The notes below the pieces were generated by a model. The model was given only the letters and a program-made list of their open reading frames with translations, was not told the DNA's origin and did not search any database. 64,000 bases of DNA from Arthrobacter sp. ZGTC131 (GTDB taxonomy: Bacteria > Actinomycetota > Actinomycetes > Actinomycetales > Micrococcaceae), in NCBI RefSeq assembly GCF_002929275.1, contig NZ_PJIK01000006.1, positions 1 through 64,000 of the forward strand, read 5' to 3'. Made by a program: the position numbers and the translations under genes. Of the stretch, positions 51,844 through 60,909 are shown piece by piece. Every line of letters begins with the position of its first letter. Position 1 is the first letter of the stretch.

Positions 51844-54318
51844 CTAGCGGAAGATGTTGTAGGGGCTCCATCCTGTGCCGACGATGGTCCGGGTACCCCA
51901 GACGCCCTTGCGGAAGGGGTAGTGGGCCAGTCGGCCGTCGCTGAGCCGGCTCATGAGCCCGGAGCTTCCTGCCGTGAATCCGGCCACGCTGGTGGTGCTG
52001 TTGACGACGTTCCAGCCGTTGCCCACCGTGCGCCTGGATTCGGCGACGAAACCGCCGGCCCCCGTGGAGCGGTACAGCACCATGCTGCCGTCGGTGCGCT
52101 TGGCCAGGATGTCTTGTGCCCCGTTCTGGTCGAAGTCGACCATGGTGAGGTACAGGCCTCTCCAGCCGACACCGGTCCTGATGCGCGGCGTAAGCGATGA
52201 TCCGCTGCTGTTGCCGTAGTACCAGAGCGTCCCGGCGCCGTCGTAGGCCAGGATGCCCGGGTACCTGTCCGTCGTGCGCCAGCGGCCCACCGTCACGTGG
52301 TAGCTGCCCCAGCCGTTGCCGATGGCCCGGGCGGCGGCGAAGCCTCCGCCGGAGTTTCCGGCGTAATAGCTCAGGCGGCCGTCCTGCCACTGAGCGATGA
52401 TGTCGAAGACGCCGTCGCTGTTCCAGTCCGTTACGAACGCCCGGGCCAGGGTGGACCAGCCGGTGCCGATCCTTTCCCGGGGCAGGAACCCGCCGTTGCC
52501 GTTTGACGGGTAGTTCCACAGCACACCGTCGGATGCGGCAGCGACGACGTCGGCCCCGCTGCGGATGGACATCCTGGAGATGGGCGAACCGGTAGCGGTG
52601 AAGGTCCAGGTCTTGTCGGCCGCCAGTGCGTTACCGGCAGCATCCTTCACCCCAATGGAGCCGCCCTTGATCGTCGCCGTGTACCTCGTACCCGCCGTCA
52701 GATTTGCACTGGGGTTCAGTGTCGCAACCCTGTTCGTGCTGTTGTACGTCACAGCGGCCGGCACCGTCGTTCCGGCCGGTGTCTTCAACGTGAACGTGGC
52801 CGACGTGACCGTCGAGGCAGTCATCGGCTCCGAGAACGTCCCCGTCACATTCGCCGTCACCGCCGCACCGGTCACACCAGCAGCCGGAGACGTACCCGTC
52901 ACCGTCGGAGCCGTCGTATCACCGCCACCACCATCGTCGTCGCTGGGGTCGTAATAGTGCCAGTACCGGCTTGTGGCGTTCACATCGGCGAGCACCAGCA
53001 GACCGCTGTTGGCCGTGCCCCGCGCCGCACTGTTGAGGTTCTGCTTCGTCGACGTCACGTTGTGAACATACTGGTCGGCGTCCACGATACGGGCCGTCTT
53101 CGCGGTGGTGAAGTCGTCGATGTCGTCCAGCGGCGCGGACTTCTCGTAGATCGCGCCCCCCGACGTATTACAGGCGCCAGCGTTGATCGTGCCACTGGGC
53201 TTCGGATAGGTGGCGAAGGTACGCACTCTCGGAGGACTCGTGCTCTCGTCAATCAGGACGACCACCCGGTTGGGGCACTCCGCCACGGTCGCTATCGTGT
53301 GCGCCGACCATTCGGATGTCGCACTATTCAATGCCAGCAGCTGGATCAGCGGCTGAGACGCCGCCGTGAACGCCGTCTTAATCGCGGCGAAAACCTGGCC
53401 ACCCGAGGAGTCCAACCACTTCAGGTTCATGTGGTCATCACTGCTGCGCTGCCCCTTCACCGCCGCCACAGGAGCGGTCCAGGCGGTGTTCGACGCGCCA
53501 TCGACGTGGTAGCTCCAGTACATGCCGTCGTTGGCGTCACCGACCTGCCGGCTCCACAACACACCTATCCTGCCGGGTCCGAACGCGATCACAGCCGACG
53601 TATCGTCTACAGAGACGTTGCTCAGCGACGCAGGATGCGGGAACTCCGTCCCCCACGTCCTGCCATCCGTTCCAGTGGCGTTCAAATAGATCCGGTTCCC
53701 CTGCTGCCACGTGGCCCACAACCGGCCAGTCGAGTCCTTATCGATGGTCAGGGCTTCAACGCTGTGGTTGTTGATTCTTGAGGAGTCCCGCAGCGTGTAA
53801 GTCTTCGTACTCGAGTTGTAGCTGTAACGCCGCATCGTCGTGGGAAAGTTCGGCTGAGCCGGCAGGCCGTCGTTGACGAACCGGTAGCTCGCCACATGCA
53901 ACGTCGTTCCGTCCCACAACACGTCATGATGAGTGTTGGCCCGCGTGTCCGTTGCCACGCCCGTATCGACCCACGAGCTCGTCGCGGCATTGAACCGGAA
54001 GATATGAAAGTCCGCGCTGGAAGTGTCCCACAGGTTCCCCCACCAGACCCCGTCGTTGAACCACAACCCGCTGGTTGCCCGCTTCGAACCCGTCGGCGTC
54101 CCCGTCCCCGTATGCGAGGGACCCTCAACGCCAACGTCACCCGGGGCAGCCGACGCCGCAACCGGCACCATTAGGCCACTCAGCGCAAGCAGCAGCACTG
54201 TCAGCAGTGCATGGAGCCCCAGATTCCGCGACCCGCGGCGACGGAGAGCTCCTCGCCGCAACGTTGCTTCCCGGAGTTGAACGTCGACCTGTATCGGGAT
54301 GGTCACTAGCCTCACCAC
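51844..54318 (-). CDS. large secreted protein: propeller-like, SbsA Ig-like and VCBS-like repeats
   Basis: An 824-residue secreted protein. A signal sequence lies near residues 33-58 (LGLHALLTVLLLALSGLMVP-VAASAA). Residues ~65-470 look like a beta-propeller (TSGLWFNDGVWWGNLWDTSS, TLHVASYRFVNDGLPAQPNF). A Gly/Asp linker leads to an SbsA/Big_5-like Ig domain near 475-580 (TAPTVTGTSPAAGVTGAAVT, GTFSEPMTASTVTSATFTLK). The last ~230 residues hold repeated DWNSDGVFDIIAQWQDGRLS-YY-type FG-GAP/VCBS units with WYYGNSSG. It may bind polysaccharide or a host surface. No enzymatic motif is evident. GTG 54318 starts it; no neighbour is co-directional nearby. Confidence 0.8.
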   Translation of the reverse strand: MVRLVTIPIQVDVQLREATLRRGALRRRGSRNLGLHALLTVLLLALSGLMVPVAASAAPGDVGVEGPSHTGTGTPTGSKRATSGLWFNDGVWWGNLWDTSSADFHIFRFNAATSSWVDTGVATDTRANTHHDVLWDGTTLHVASYRFVNDGLPAQPNFPTTMRRYSYNSSTKTYTLRDSSRINNHSVEALTIDKDSTGRLWATWQQGNRIYLNATGTDGRTWGTEFPHPASLSNVSVDDTSAVIAFGPGRIGVLWSRQVGDANDGMYWSYHVDGASNTAWTAPVAAVKGQRSSDDHMNLKWLDSSGGQVFAAIKTAFTAASQPLIQLLALNSATSEWSAHTIATVAECPNRVVVLIDESTSPPRVRTFATYPKPSGTINAGACNTSGGAIYEKSAPLDDIDDFTTAKTARIVDADQYVHNVTSTKQNLNSAARGTANSGLLVLADVNATSRYWHYYDPSDDDGGGGDTTAPTVTGTSPAAGVTGAAVTANVTGTFSEPMTASTVTSATFTLKTPAGTTVPAAVTYNSTNRVATLNPSANLTAGTRYTATIKGGSIGVKDAAGNALAADKTWTFTATGSPISRMSIRSGADVVAAASDGVLWNYPSNGNGGFLPRERIGTGWSTLARAFVTDWNSDGVFDIIAQWQDGRLSYYAGNSGGGFAAARAIGNGWGSYHVTVGRWRTTDRYPGILAYDGAGTLWYYGNSSGSSLTPRIRTGVGWRGLYLTMVDFDQNGAQDILAKRTDGSMVLYRSTGAGGFVAESRRTVGNGWNVVNSTTSVAGFTAGSSGLMSRLSDGRLAHYPFRKGVWGTRTIVGTGWSPYNIFR

Positions 54319-54534
54319 TCATCGGAGTTGTTTGCCTATGCCAGTCCCGACCAACCCTTCCCGGTTGGGTACGGGAAATTGAAGCGCCTGCTGCTGCGGT
54401 CCTGGCAACTTGCGTGCACTCCCCCCTCGGAACATGTTCGACTGAGTAAGTTGTAAAAAGCTTGGGAATTCCTGTAGCGGCCTCAGTCGGCCTCTAGATC
54501 CCTCCGTTCACAGAGTTCGCCCCGAAACCGCCTC
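54319..54534. other. divergent promoter region
   Basis: A 216-base gap between the secreted protein and the MFS gene. It is AT-richer than its surroundings near 54440-54475. No operator palindrome is visible. Confidence 0.4.
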
Positions 54535-55917
54535 GTGCGCAAGACTGTTGCCGTGAGCAACCCTTCCCGTGCCGGACTCGCGGTGGCCGGCCTGAGCCTG
54601 GGCACGTCGCTGAACCCGCTGAACTCATCGATGATCGCCGTCGCCCTGGTGGTGCTGCGCGAGGATTTCAGGCTCGACGTCGCCACGGTCACCTGGGTGA
54701 TCACCGCCTTCTACATCACCTCGGCCGCCGGCCAGCCGCTGATGGGCCGGTTGGCCGACAGGTTCGGGCCCCGGCGGCTCTTCATGCTCGGCATGGCGCT
54801 GGTGGCGGTGACCTGCGCGCTGGCGCCCTTCTCGCCCAACTTCGTGTTCGTCTGCGTCGCCCGCGCGCTCATGGCTCTGGGGACGGCGACGGCGTACCCG
54901 AGCGCCGTCGTCATGGTCGGTGCCCTGGCCAGGCAGGCGAACTCGACCTCCACCCGGCCGCTGGGGCGCATCCAGATGGCCAACACGTCCGGGGCTGCCG
55001 TCGGCCCGGTGGTCGGCGGGCTGCTGGTGAGCCTGGTGGGCTGGGAGGCGCTGTTCCTGATCAACGTGCCGCTGGCGCTGGCCGCCCTGCTCATGGTGCG
55101 AAGGTTCGCCCCGGCGGACCACGCGCGGGAGCAGGGCAGCGCGGCCAGCCTGCTGCGCGACTCGGACATCCCCGGCATCCTGGCGTTCGTGGGCGGCATG
55201 GTGCTGCTGCTCATGGGGCTGCTGGATGCGCTGCCCGGGCTCCGGTGGTGGCTGCTGGGCGGCGCCATGGTCCTGGCAGTGCTGTTTGCCTGGCGCGAGC
55301 TGAGCTTCGGGAAACCGTTCCTGGACCTGCGGCTGCTCGGCAGGAACCGGCCGCTGCTGCTGGTGTACCTGGGCTTCACGGTGTTCAGTGCCGTCTACTA
55401 CTTCGCGTTCTTCGGGCTGCCGCAGCTGCTGCAGGAGGCCGCGGGGTACGACCCCGGCCTGGTGGGCGTGCTGATGCTGCCGCTGGCGGCCATGTCCGTC
55501 GTCATCACACCGCTCGCCGTCCGCGCGATCGACCGGTCCGGCGTGCGGCGGGTGCTGATTGCCGGCGTCGTGCTCCTGAGCGTGGCGGCAGCGGCACTCT
55601 GGCTCCTGACGGCGTCCTTCGCCGTGCTGCTGGTGCTCGCCCTCACGGCCCTGATGGGCGTGCCCTACGGTTCGGTCAGCATCGCCTCCAACCAGGGGCT
55701 GTACCTCTCCGCGGCGCCGGAGGACAAGGGAGTGGCCGCCGGGATCTTCCAGACCTGCCGGTACGTCGGGGCCATCGGCGCCACCGTGATGATCGGCATC
55801 TTCTACGGCAACGGGGTGAACCAGGAAAACTGGGGCCGCATGGTGCTGGTCATGCTCGGTCTCTGCGCGGTGACGTTCGTGGTGGCGCTGCTGTGGCGGG
55901 AGCGGAAGACGAAGTAG
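54535..55917 (+). CDS. MFS transporter (DHA2-like)
   Basis: A 460-residue MFS protein. Motif A is MGRLADRFGPRRLFMLGMAL; SLNPLNSSMIAVALVVLRED in helix 1, NTSGAAVGPVVGGLLVSLVG (motif C) and YFAFFGLPQLLQEAAGYDPG place it among DHA2-type exporters. GTG 54535 and GTG 54553 are both possible starts; neither has a clear Shine-Dalgarno. Substrate unknown. Confidence 0.85.
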   Translation: MRKTVAVSNPSRAGLAVAGLSLGTSLNPLNSSMIAVALVVLREDFRLDVATVTWVITAFYITSAAGQPLMGRLADRFGPRRLFMLGMALVAVTCALAPFSPNFVFVCVARALMALGTATAYPSAVVMVGALARQANSTSTRPLGRIQMANTSGAAVGPVVGGLLVSLVGWEALFLINVPLALAALLMVRRFAPADHAREQGSAASLLRDSDIPGILAFVGGMVLLLMGLLDALPGLRWWLLGGAMVLAVLFAWRELSFGKPFLDLRLLGRNRPLLLVYLGFTVFSAVYYFAFFGLPQLLQEAAGYDPGLVGVLMLPLAAMSVVITPLAVRAIDRSGVRRVLIAGVVLLSVAAAALWLLTASFAVLLVLALTALMGVPYGSVSIASNQGLYLSAAPEDKGVAAGIFQTCRYVGAIGATVMIGIFYGNGVNQENWGRMVLVMLGLCAVTFVVALLWRERKTK

Positions 55918-56165
55918 GGGCCGCTGCCAATTCCATTGCCGGAGCAGTGCCGCGGTGGGAAAATGATCGGATAGTTGCACCCACAGAGCCCGAACGGCCG
56001 GCGGGACAGGACGGATCACAGGGACATACCCACCGGCGGACATATCGCGCTCTTCTCGACAGCCCGGCGCAGTGCCGGGCACTGGGGCTCGGCCGTAACG
56101 CTGAGACCAAAGCCAAAGACGGCGCCAATTGGGGATGACGCACGACCTCCACGGGAGGAATGAAG

Positions 56166-56219
56166 ATGCTGCAGAGCCAATGCCGCATGAAAGTCGACGC
56201 GGGAGCGCCGCAGCCATGA
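56166..56219 (+). CDS. 17-codon leader peptide coupled to the next transporter
   Basis: ATG 56166 follows GGAGG with an ideal 7-base spacer and encodes MLQSQCRMKVDAGAPQP before TGA 56217-56219. The stop overlaps the ATG of the transporter (56216) as ATGA. The transporter itself has only a weak ribosome-binding site, so translation is probably coupled through this leader. Confidence 0.6.
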   Translation: MLQSQCRMKVDAGAPQP

Positions 56220-57727
56220 CCGTACAGCCGAAGAACCGCCGCCTCCGCGTTTCGGACGTCACCGTTGTTGACCATCCCACGCTGAAGAAAGCGCTCGGCG
56301 GGACCATCGTGGGCAACACGATGGAATGGTACGACGTCGGGGTGTTCGGTTACCTGATCACCACTATGGGCCCGGTGTTCCTGCCCGAAGCAGACGAAGC
56401 CGTGCAGAACCTGTTCCTGCTGGGAACCTTCGGGGCCACGTTTATTGCCCGCCCGCTGGGCGGCGTCTTCTTCGGCTGGCTTGGCGACAAGATCGGCCGC
56501 CAGAAGGTCCTGGCGATGACCCTGATGCTCATGGCGGCCGCGACGTTCGCCGTCGGCCTGCTCCCGGGCTACGCGGTGCTGGGCATCTGGGCCGCGGTGC
56601 TGCTGGTGGTCACCAAGCTGGTGCAGGGCTTTTCCACCGGCGGCGAGTACGCCGGAGCCACCACGTTCGTCTGTGAGCATTCGCCGGACCGCCGCCGCGG
56701 CTTCTTCGCCAGCTTCCTGGACATGGGCAGCTACCTGGGCTTTGCCCTTGGCGCGGCGCTGGTCTCCGTCCTTCAGCTGACACTGGGCCAGGACCAGATG
56801 GAGGCGTGGGGCTGGCGCATCCCGTTCCTGATCGCCGGCCCGCTCGGCATCATCGCCATCTACTTCCGGATGAAGATTGAGGAGTCGCCGGTCTTCCAGG
56901 CAACCCTGGAAGCGGAGGAGGAATCGGCCCGGCACCCGGAGACGGGTGAGGTGCTCGGCGCCATGGGCCCGGTGGGGATCTTCAGGGTGTACTGGCGCAG
57001 GATCGTGCTGGCCATGATCCTCGTGGCGGCCGCCAATACCGTGGGCTACGCCCTCACGTCCTACATGCCCACCTACCTGACCAGCAACAAGGGGTATGAC
57101 GAGATCCACGGGACCCTGCTGACCATCCCCGTCCTGGTGGTCATGTCGCTGTGCATCCCGCTGACCGGGCATCTCTCCGACCGGATCGGTCGCCGTCCCG
57201 TGCTCTGGATCGGAGCCATCAGCACGGTGGTGCTGGCGATCCCCGCGTTCCTGCTGATCTCGCTGGGAACCGTTCCCGCAACGCTCACCGGCCTAGCGCT
57301 GGTCGCCTTCCCCGTCACGTTCTACGTGGCCAACCTCGCGTCGGCGCTGCCGGCACTGTTCCAGACAGCCCACCGTTACGGGGCCATGGGCATCGCCTAC
57401 AACTTCGCCGTCGCCATCTTCGGCGGCACCACGCCGTTCATCATTGCCTCCCTCATCCAGGTGACAGGCAACGACATGATGCCGGCCTACTATCTGATGG
57501 TCACCTCGGCGATCGCTGCCGTCACCATCTACTTCCTGCCGGAATCGGCCCAGCGGCACCTGCCGGGATCCATGCCAAGCGTGGACTCTGACGAAGCGGC
57601 CCGGGAGCTGGTGGCGACGCAGGACGAGAACCCCCTGCTGGACATGGACACGTTGCCCTTTGACAGCAGCTACGAAACCGCGAGGGCGGCGCACCTGGGA
57701 CATCAGGGGACGGCGGGGGGCCGCTGA
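56216..57727 (+). CDS. MHS-family MFS transporter, ProP-like
   Basis: A 503-residue transporter of the metabolite:H+ symporter family: LGGTIVGNTMEWYDVGVFGY (the MHS helix 1 signature), FFGWLGDKIGRQKVLAMTLM (motif A), GFSTGGEYAGATTFVCEHSP-DRRRGF (helix 5 signature), and LTGHLSDRIGRRPVLWIGAI. ProP-type members import proline/betaine or organic acids. The long C-terminal tail (about 60 residues, acidic) lacks an obvious coiled coil. ATG 56216 is chosen from the ATGA overlap with the leader and homology. Confidence 0.87.
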   Translation: MTVQPKNRRLRVSDVTVVDHPTLKKALGGTIVGNTMEWYDVGVFGYLITTMGPVFLPEADEAVQNLFLLGTFGATFIARPLGGVFFGWLGDKIGRQKVLAMTLMLMAAATFAVGLLPGYAVLGIWAAVLLVVTKLVQGFSTGGEYAGATTFVCEHSPDRRRGFFASFLDMGSYLGFALGAALVSVLQLTLGQDQMEAWGWRIPFLIAGPLGIIAIYFRMKIEESPVFQATLEAEEESARHPETGEVLGAMGPVGIFRVYWRRIVLAMILVAAANTVGYALTSYMPTYLTSNKGYDEIHGTLLTIPVLVVMSLCIPLTGHLSDRIGRRPVLWIGAISTVVLAIPAFLLISLGTVPATLTGLALVAFPVTFYVANLASALPALFQTAHRYGAMGIAYNFAVAIFGGTTPFIIASLIQVTGNDMMPAYYLMVTSAIAAVTIYFLPESAQRHLPGSMPSVDSDEAARELVATQDENPLLDMDTLPFDSSYETARAAHLGHQGTAGGR

Positions 57728-57735
57728 CGGAGGAG

Positions 57736-58977
57736 CTAGGCAGGCACGCCCACGTCCGCCGCTTTCGGCTCCGCCTTCACGTAGCCGGGCTCCTCCGGCC
57801 CGGGCGGGTAGGCGTGCCTGCGCCCGGTTACCACAATGACGAGTGCGACGGCGACCGGCACCGCAGCGGCGACCGGCACCAGCAGCGGACCTGCTGTGGT
57901 GAGGGCGGCCGCGCCGTAGAGCGCGCCGACGGTGATGCCCAGCTGGATGGTGAGGACGGTCAGGCCGTTGGCGGCTTCCCTGTACTCCTCGCCTGCACGG
58001 AGGATGGCGGACTGGTTGTAGATGCCGATCGCGCCGAAGCCCGCTCCCCAGACCGCCATGAGCACCAGAGCGCCCGGGACGGTGGCCCCGCCCAGCGGCA
58101 GGAGGAGGAACACGGCGGCGATGACCGCCGTCGTGATCAGCAGCGAGCGGCGCGGCCGCTTGTCCACGGTGATGCCGGCGATCCAGATGCCCACCAGCCC
58201 GGAGAATCCGAGGATGGTGAGCGACAGGGTGATGCTGTAGTCGGGCAGGCCGGCCTCGCGGAGGAACGGGGCAATGAAGGTGAGCAGCGCGAAGTGCGCC
58301 ATGAGCATTAGCGGCCACGCAATGGCCACCGGCTTCACGCCGGGCTGGCCGATCGCCTTGCGCAGCGACGGCCGCGGAGCGTCTTGGCGCCGCCGCACGG
58401 CGGGCAGTAGCCACAGGGCCAGTCCCGCGAGGACGACGCCGGTGCCCGCCAGCAGGAGGAAGGAGGCCCGCCAGCCGATCAGCCCGCCCAGTGCGGTTCC
58501 CAGCGGGGCGCCGATGGCCAGGCCCAGGCTGTTGCCGCTGAAGACGATGGCCATAGCCTTGCCCACTTTGTGGGCCGGAACAATGCGCGCCACGAAGGGG
58601 GCCATGGCCGTCCAGAGCAGTCCGTGGGCGATGCCGCCCACCAACCTGGCGGCGAGGGCGGCGCCGAAGTCGGACACCAGGCCCACCAGGGCGTTGCTGA
58701 CGGCGAAGGTCAGGACCAGCGCCACCAGGAGGATGTGCCGGGGGATGCGGGAGAGCAGCATGGCGGCCGGGATCACCGTGGCCACGATGACGGCGGCGTA
58801 CCCGGCGGTGAGGTAGCCGGCCACGGGTTCGGACACGTTGAGCCCGGCGCTCATCTGGGGGAGCAGGCCGGAGGGCAGCAGTTCGGTGGTGATGGCGGTG
58901 AAGCCGATCATCGACAGCACCAGCAGGGCGCCAAAGGGCATGCGGTCGCGGGCGGGAGCGGGGGTCGCGGAAGACAC
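57736..58977 (-). CDS. MFS transporter, sugar-efflux/AraJ-like (DHA1)
   Basis: A 413-residue 12-helix protein: GFTAITTELLPSGLLPQMSA, SEPVAGYLTAGYAAVIVATV-IPAAML, RLVGGIAHGLLWTAMAPFVA and FSGNSLGLAIGAPLGTALGG are typical of the DHA1 AraJ/NepI/YdhP group. It should be a drug, arabinose or nucleoside exporter. GTG 58977 is the start, with AGGA at normal distance. It converges with the ProP-like gene, only 8 bases apart. Confidence 0.87.
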   Translation of the reverse strand: MSSATPAPARDRMPFGALLVLSMIGFTAITTELLPSGLLPQMSAGLNVSEPVAGYLTAGYAAVIVATVIPAAMLLSRIPRHILLVALVLTFAVSNALVGLVSDFGAALAARLVGGIAHGLLWTAMAPFVARIVPAHKVGKAMAIVFSGNSLGLAIGAPLGTALGGLIGWRASFLLLAGTGVVLAGLALWLLPAVRRRQDAPRPSLRKAIGQPGVKPVAIAWPLMLMAHFALLTFIAPFLREAGLPDYSITLSLTILGFSGLVGIWIAGITVDKRPRRSLLITTAVIAAVFLLLPLGGATVPGALVLMAVWGAGFGAIGIYNQSAILRAGEEYREAANGLTVLTIQLGITVGALYGAAALTTAGPLLVPVAAAVPVAVALVIVVTGRRHAYPPGPEEPGYVKAEPKAADVGVPA

Positions 58978-59211
58978 GGGTGAAGAGTCCTATTCAGGGA
59001 GCGGGGAAGGAGCGCGGCGCCGGTTGCCGGTGTCCTCCACCCAAATTACCTGACTTATTCGATGTGAGGCAGGGTCTGTCAGGGCCACCCTCACGGGAAT
59101 GCCCGGCCGCTCGCTGACGGCTTCGTCACTGCCTCCAGGCCGTGACGGCAAGGGCGCGGCCTGGAGCTACGGCAAGCGCTGTCAACGGCAGCCCGTGGTC
59201 CTCAAGTTCCG

Positions 59212-60069
59212 TCATGGGATCTCGACCGCTTCACCGCTCACGATAATCCCGCCGGCCGGAGGAATGTCGACAGTGAGCACGCTAGCGCGGCCCACATGGC
59301 TGCCTTGGTGCACCACCACGCGGCTTGGCGGCTCCACGAGTGACATCAAGCGGAGGTATCCGCCGAAGGCAGCGGCAGCCGAACCGGTCGCGGGATCTTC
59401 AGTGATGGTGCCCACCGGGAAGAGGTTGCGCGAGTCGTACTCGCCCGGTCCCATCTCGCAGAGCGTCGTGACGGTGCCGGCCCAGTTCCGGGCATCCATC
59501 AGCGTGCGCACGGAATCAGGATCGAAAACGAAGGAGTCAAAGGTGCTTCGTTCTGCGAAGACCAGAATGGGATGCCAGTTTCCGGCAAAGGCGACCATCG
59601 GAGGGTACGTAGGGTGCAGGTCGCCCCGGTCCACGCCGAGCAATCCGAGGAGGGTGGCTAGAACACCGTCGGGGAATTCGGCCACCCGCGGCTCAACGCT
59701 TGTGAAGCGTGCCGTCACCGCTGCGGCCTGGCCCACGGTCTCGATAGTGACAGGTCCCACCGCAGTGTCGAAGATAAAGGTCCCCGTACCGTCGCGCCCC
59801 GACAGTGCGACGGCCAAAGCAATCGTGGCATGGCCGCAAAACGGCACCTCGGCAATAGGGGAGAAGTACCGGACGCGGTTTCGGCGGACGTCTCCGTCAA
59901 CCCGTGCCTCGGTGACGAAGACAGTTTCCGCGTATCCGATGTCGGCCGCGATGGCCTGCATCCGGGCGTCGTCGAGCCGGGTTGCGTCCAGGACTACTCC
60001 CGCCGGATTTCCCCCGTCGGGGGTGGTGGTGAAGGCGGCATAACGCAGTACTTCCGAGCTCGGTTCCAT
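59212..60069 (-). CDS. PhzF-family isomerase
   Basis: A 285-residue PhzF/diaminopimelate-epimerase-fold protein: RYAAFTTTPDGGNPAGVVLD, IAADIGYAETVFVTEARVDG (catalytic Glu), RYFSPIAEVPFCGHATIALA, and DPATGSAAAAFGGYLRLM. It probably isomerises an unsaturated metabolite. Start ATG 60069 is set by homology. Neighbouring genes are unrelated. Confidence 0.9.
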   Translation of the reverse strand: MEPSSEVLRYAAFTTTPDGGNPAGVVLDATRLDDARMQAIAADIGYAETVFVTEARVDGDVRRNRVRYFSPIAEVPFCGHATIALAVALSGRDGTGTFIFDTAVGPVTIETVGQAAAVTARFTSVEPRVAEFPDGVLATLLGLLGVDRGDLHPTYPPMVAFAGNWHPILVFAERSTFDSFVFDPDSVRTLMDARNWAGTVTTLCEMGPGEYDSRNLFPVGTITEDPATGSAAAAFGGYLRLMSLVEPPSRVVVHQGSHVGRASVLTVDIPPAGGIIVSGEAVEIP

Positions 60070-60267
60070 TCCGACATCGTCGCACAGCGTCCGGCCCCTG
60101 CCCGTAGGCGATGCCGCGGCATGGCCAGCCTGGTCCGGGGGTTGTTACCCGGTGTCCGGGGGACGACGAGGCGTCCTGGCTGGCCCTGGCCCGTGAAGCC
60201 CTGGACTTCGTCCGGTCTCCGCACCATTGACCTACGGCGGGAGTGCATCGCTCGTGGCGGGCAGCGG

Positions 60268-60708
60268 TCAGCCGATCCGCTCGGCCAGGGCCACGATGAT
60301 CCCCTCCGGGCCGCGCACGTACGCCATCCGCCACATGTGCTCGTACTGGCCGATGCCGCCGACAAGCCCGTAGCCGTCCGCGGCCAGCTGGTCGACGGCT
60401 GCTTGGAGGTCGTCGACCTCGAAGGACACGTTGCGCAGTCCAAGTTCGGTGGACATCGCGTCGGGAGACCCGGGCTGGTGGTCGGGTCGAATGAAGCTTG
60501 ACAGCTCCACGCCAGCGCCTCCGTCAGGCGCCCGCAGCATGACGATCTCGCTGCGGGAGTGGGGGATGCCGATGACGGTGTCCACGAACTCGCCCTCCAT
60601 GAGCATCCGGCCCTCGACCTCGAGACCCAGCCCGACGAAGAACGCCGTTGTTCTGTCGATGTCCGCCACCGTGATGCCGACATGGTCGAAACGCCGTATA
60701 TGTGTCAT
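60268..60708 (-). CDS. VOC (glyoxalase/bleomycin-resistance fold) protein
   Basis: A 146-residue VOC protein with the two-half beta-alpha-beta-beta-beta layout: HIRRFDHVGITVADIDRTTA-FFVGLG and NVSFEVDDLQAAVDQLAADG, with His, Glu-type metal ligands (FDHVGI, AGVELSSF, GIIVALAERIG). ATG 60708 is chosen because GGAGG lies 9 bases upstream. Role unknown (metal-dependent lyase or dioxygenase-like). Confidence 0.85.
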   Translation of the reverse strand: MTHIRRFDHVGITVADIDRTTAFFVGLGLEVEGRMLMEGEFVDTVIGIPHSRSEIVMLRAPDGGAGVELSSFIRPDHQPGSPDAMSTELGLRNVSFEVDDLQAAVDQLAADGYGLVGGIGQYEHMWRMAYVRGPEGIIVALAERIG

Positions 60709-60789
60709 GAGAGCCATCCTCCGGTCAGTGTCCGCCCTTGACCACGAAGTGCGGCATGCGCCCTCCCGATCAGCCGTGTTGGGACCCAT

Positions 60790-60909
60790 GCTAACGCGCC
60801 GTCCCCGCCGTCGTCCCCGGTGGCTCGGTCGCGGTCTGGACCGTCCCGCCGTCGTCCCCGCCGCCGTCCCGGCGTCGTCCGGGCCGTCCCGGCCGAGGCG
60901 CAGTCCGGA
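60790..60909. repeat. GACGACGGCGG-type simple repeats between MFS and VOC genes
   Basis: On the minus strand GGGGACGACGGCGGGGACGG-like units recur several times over 110 bases. It may be a decayed terminator tract. No T-run is present. Confidence 0.5.

Noticed and set aside
54625-57172. Long minus-strand frames rich in His/Gln/Arg
   Set aside because: Antisense shadows of two MFS genes.
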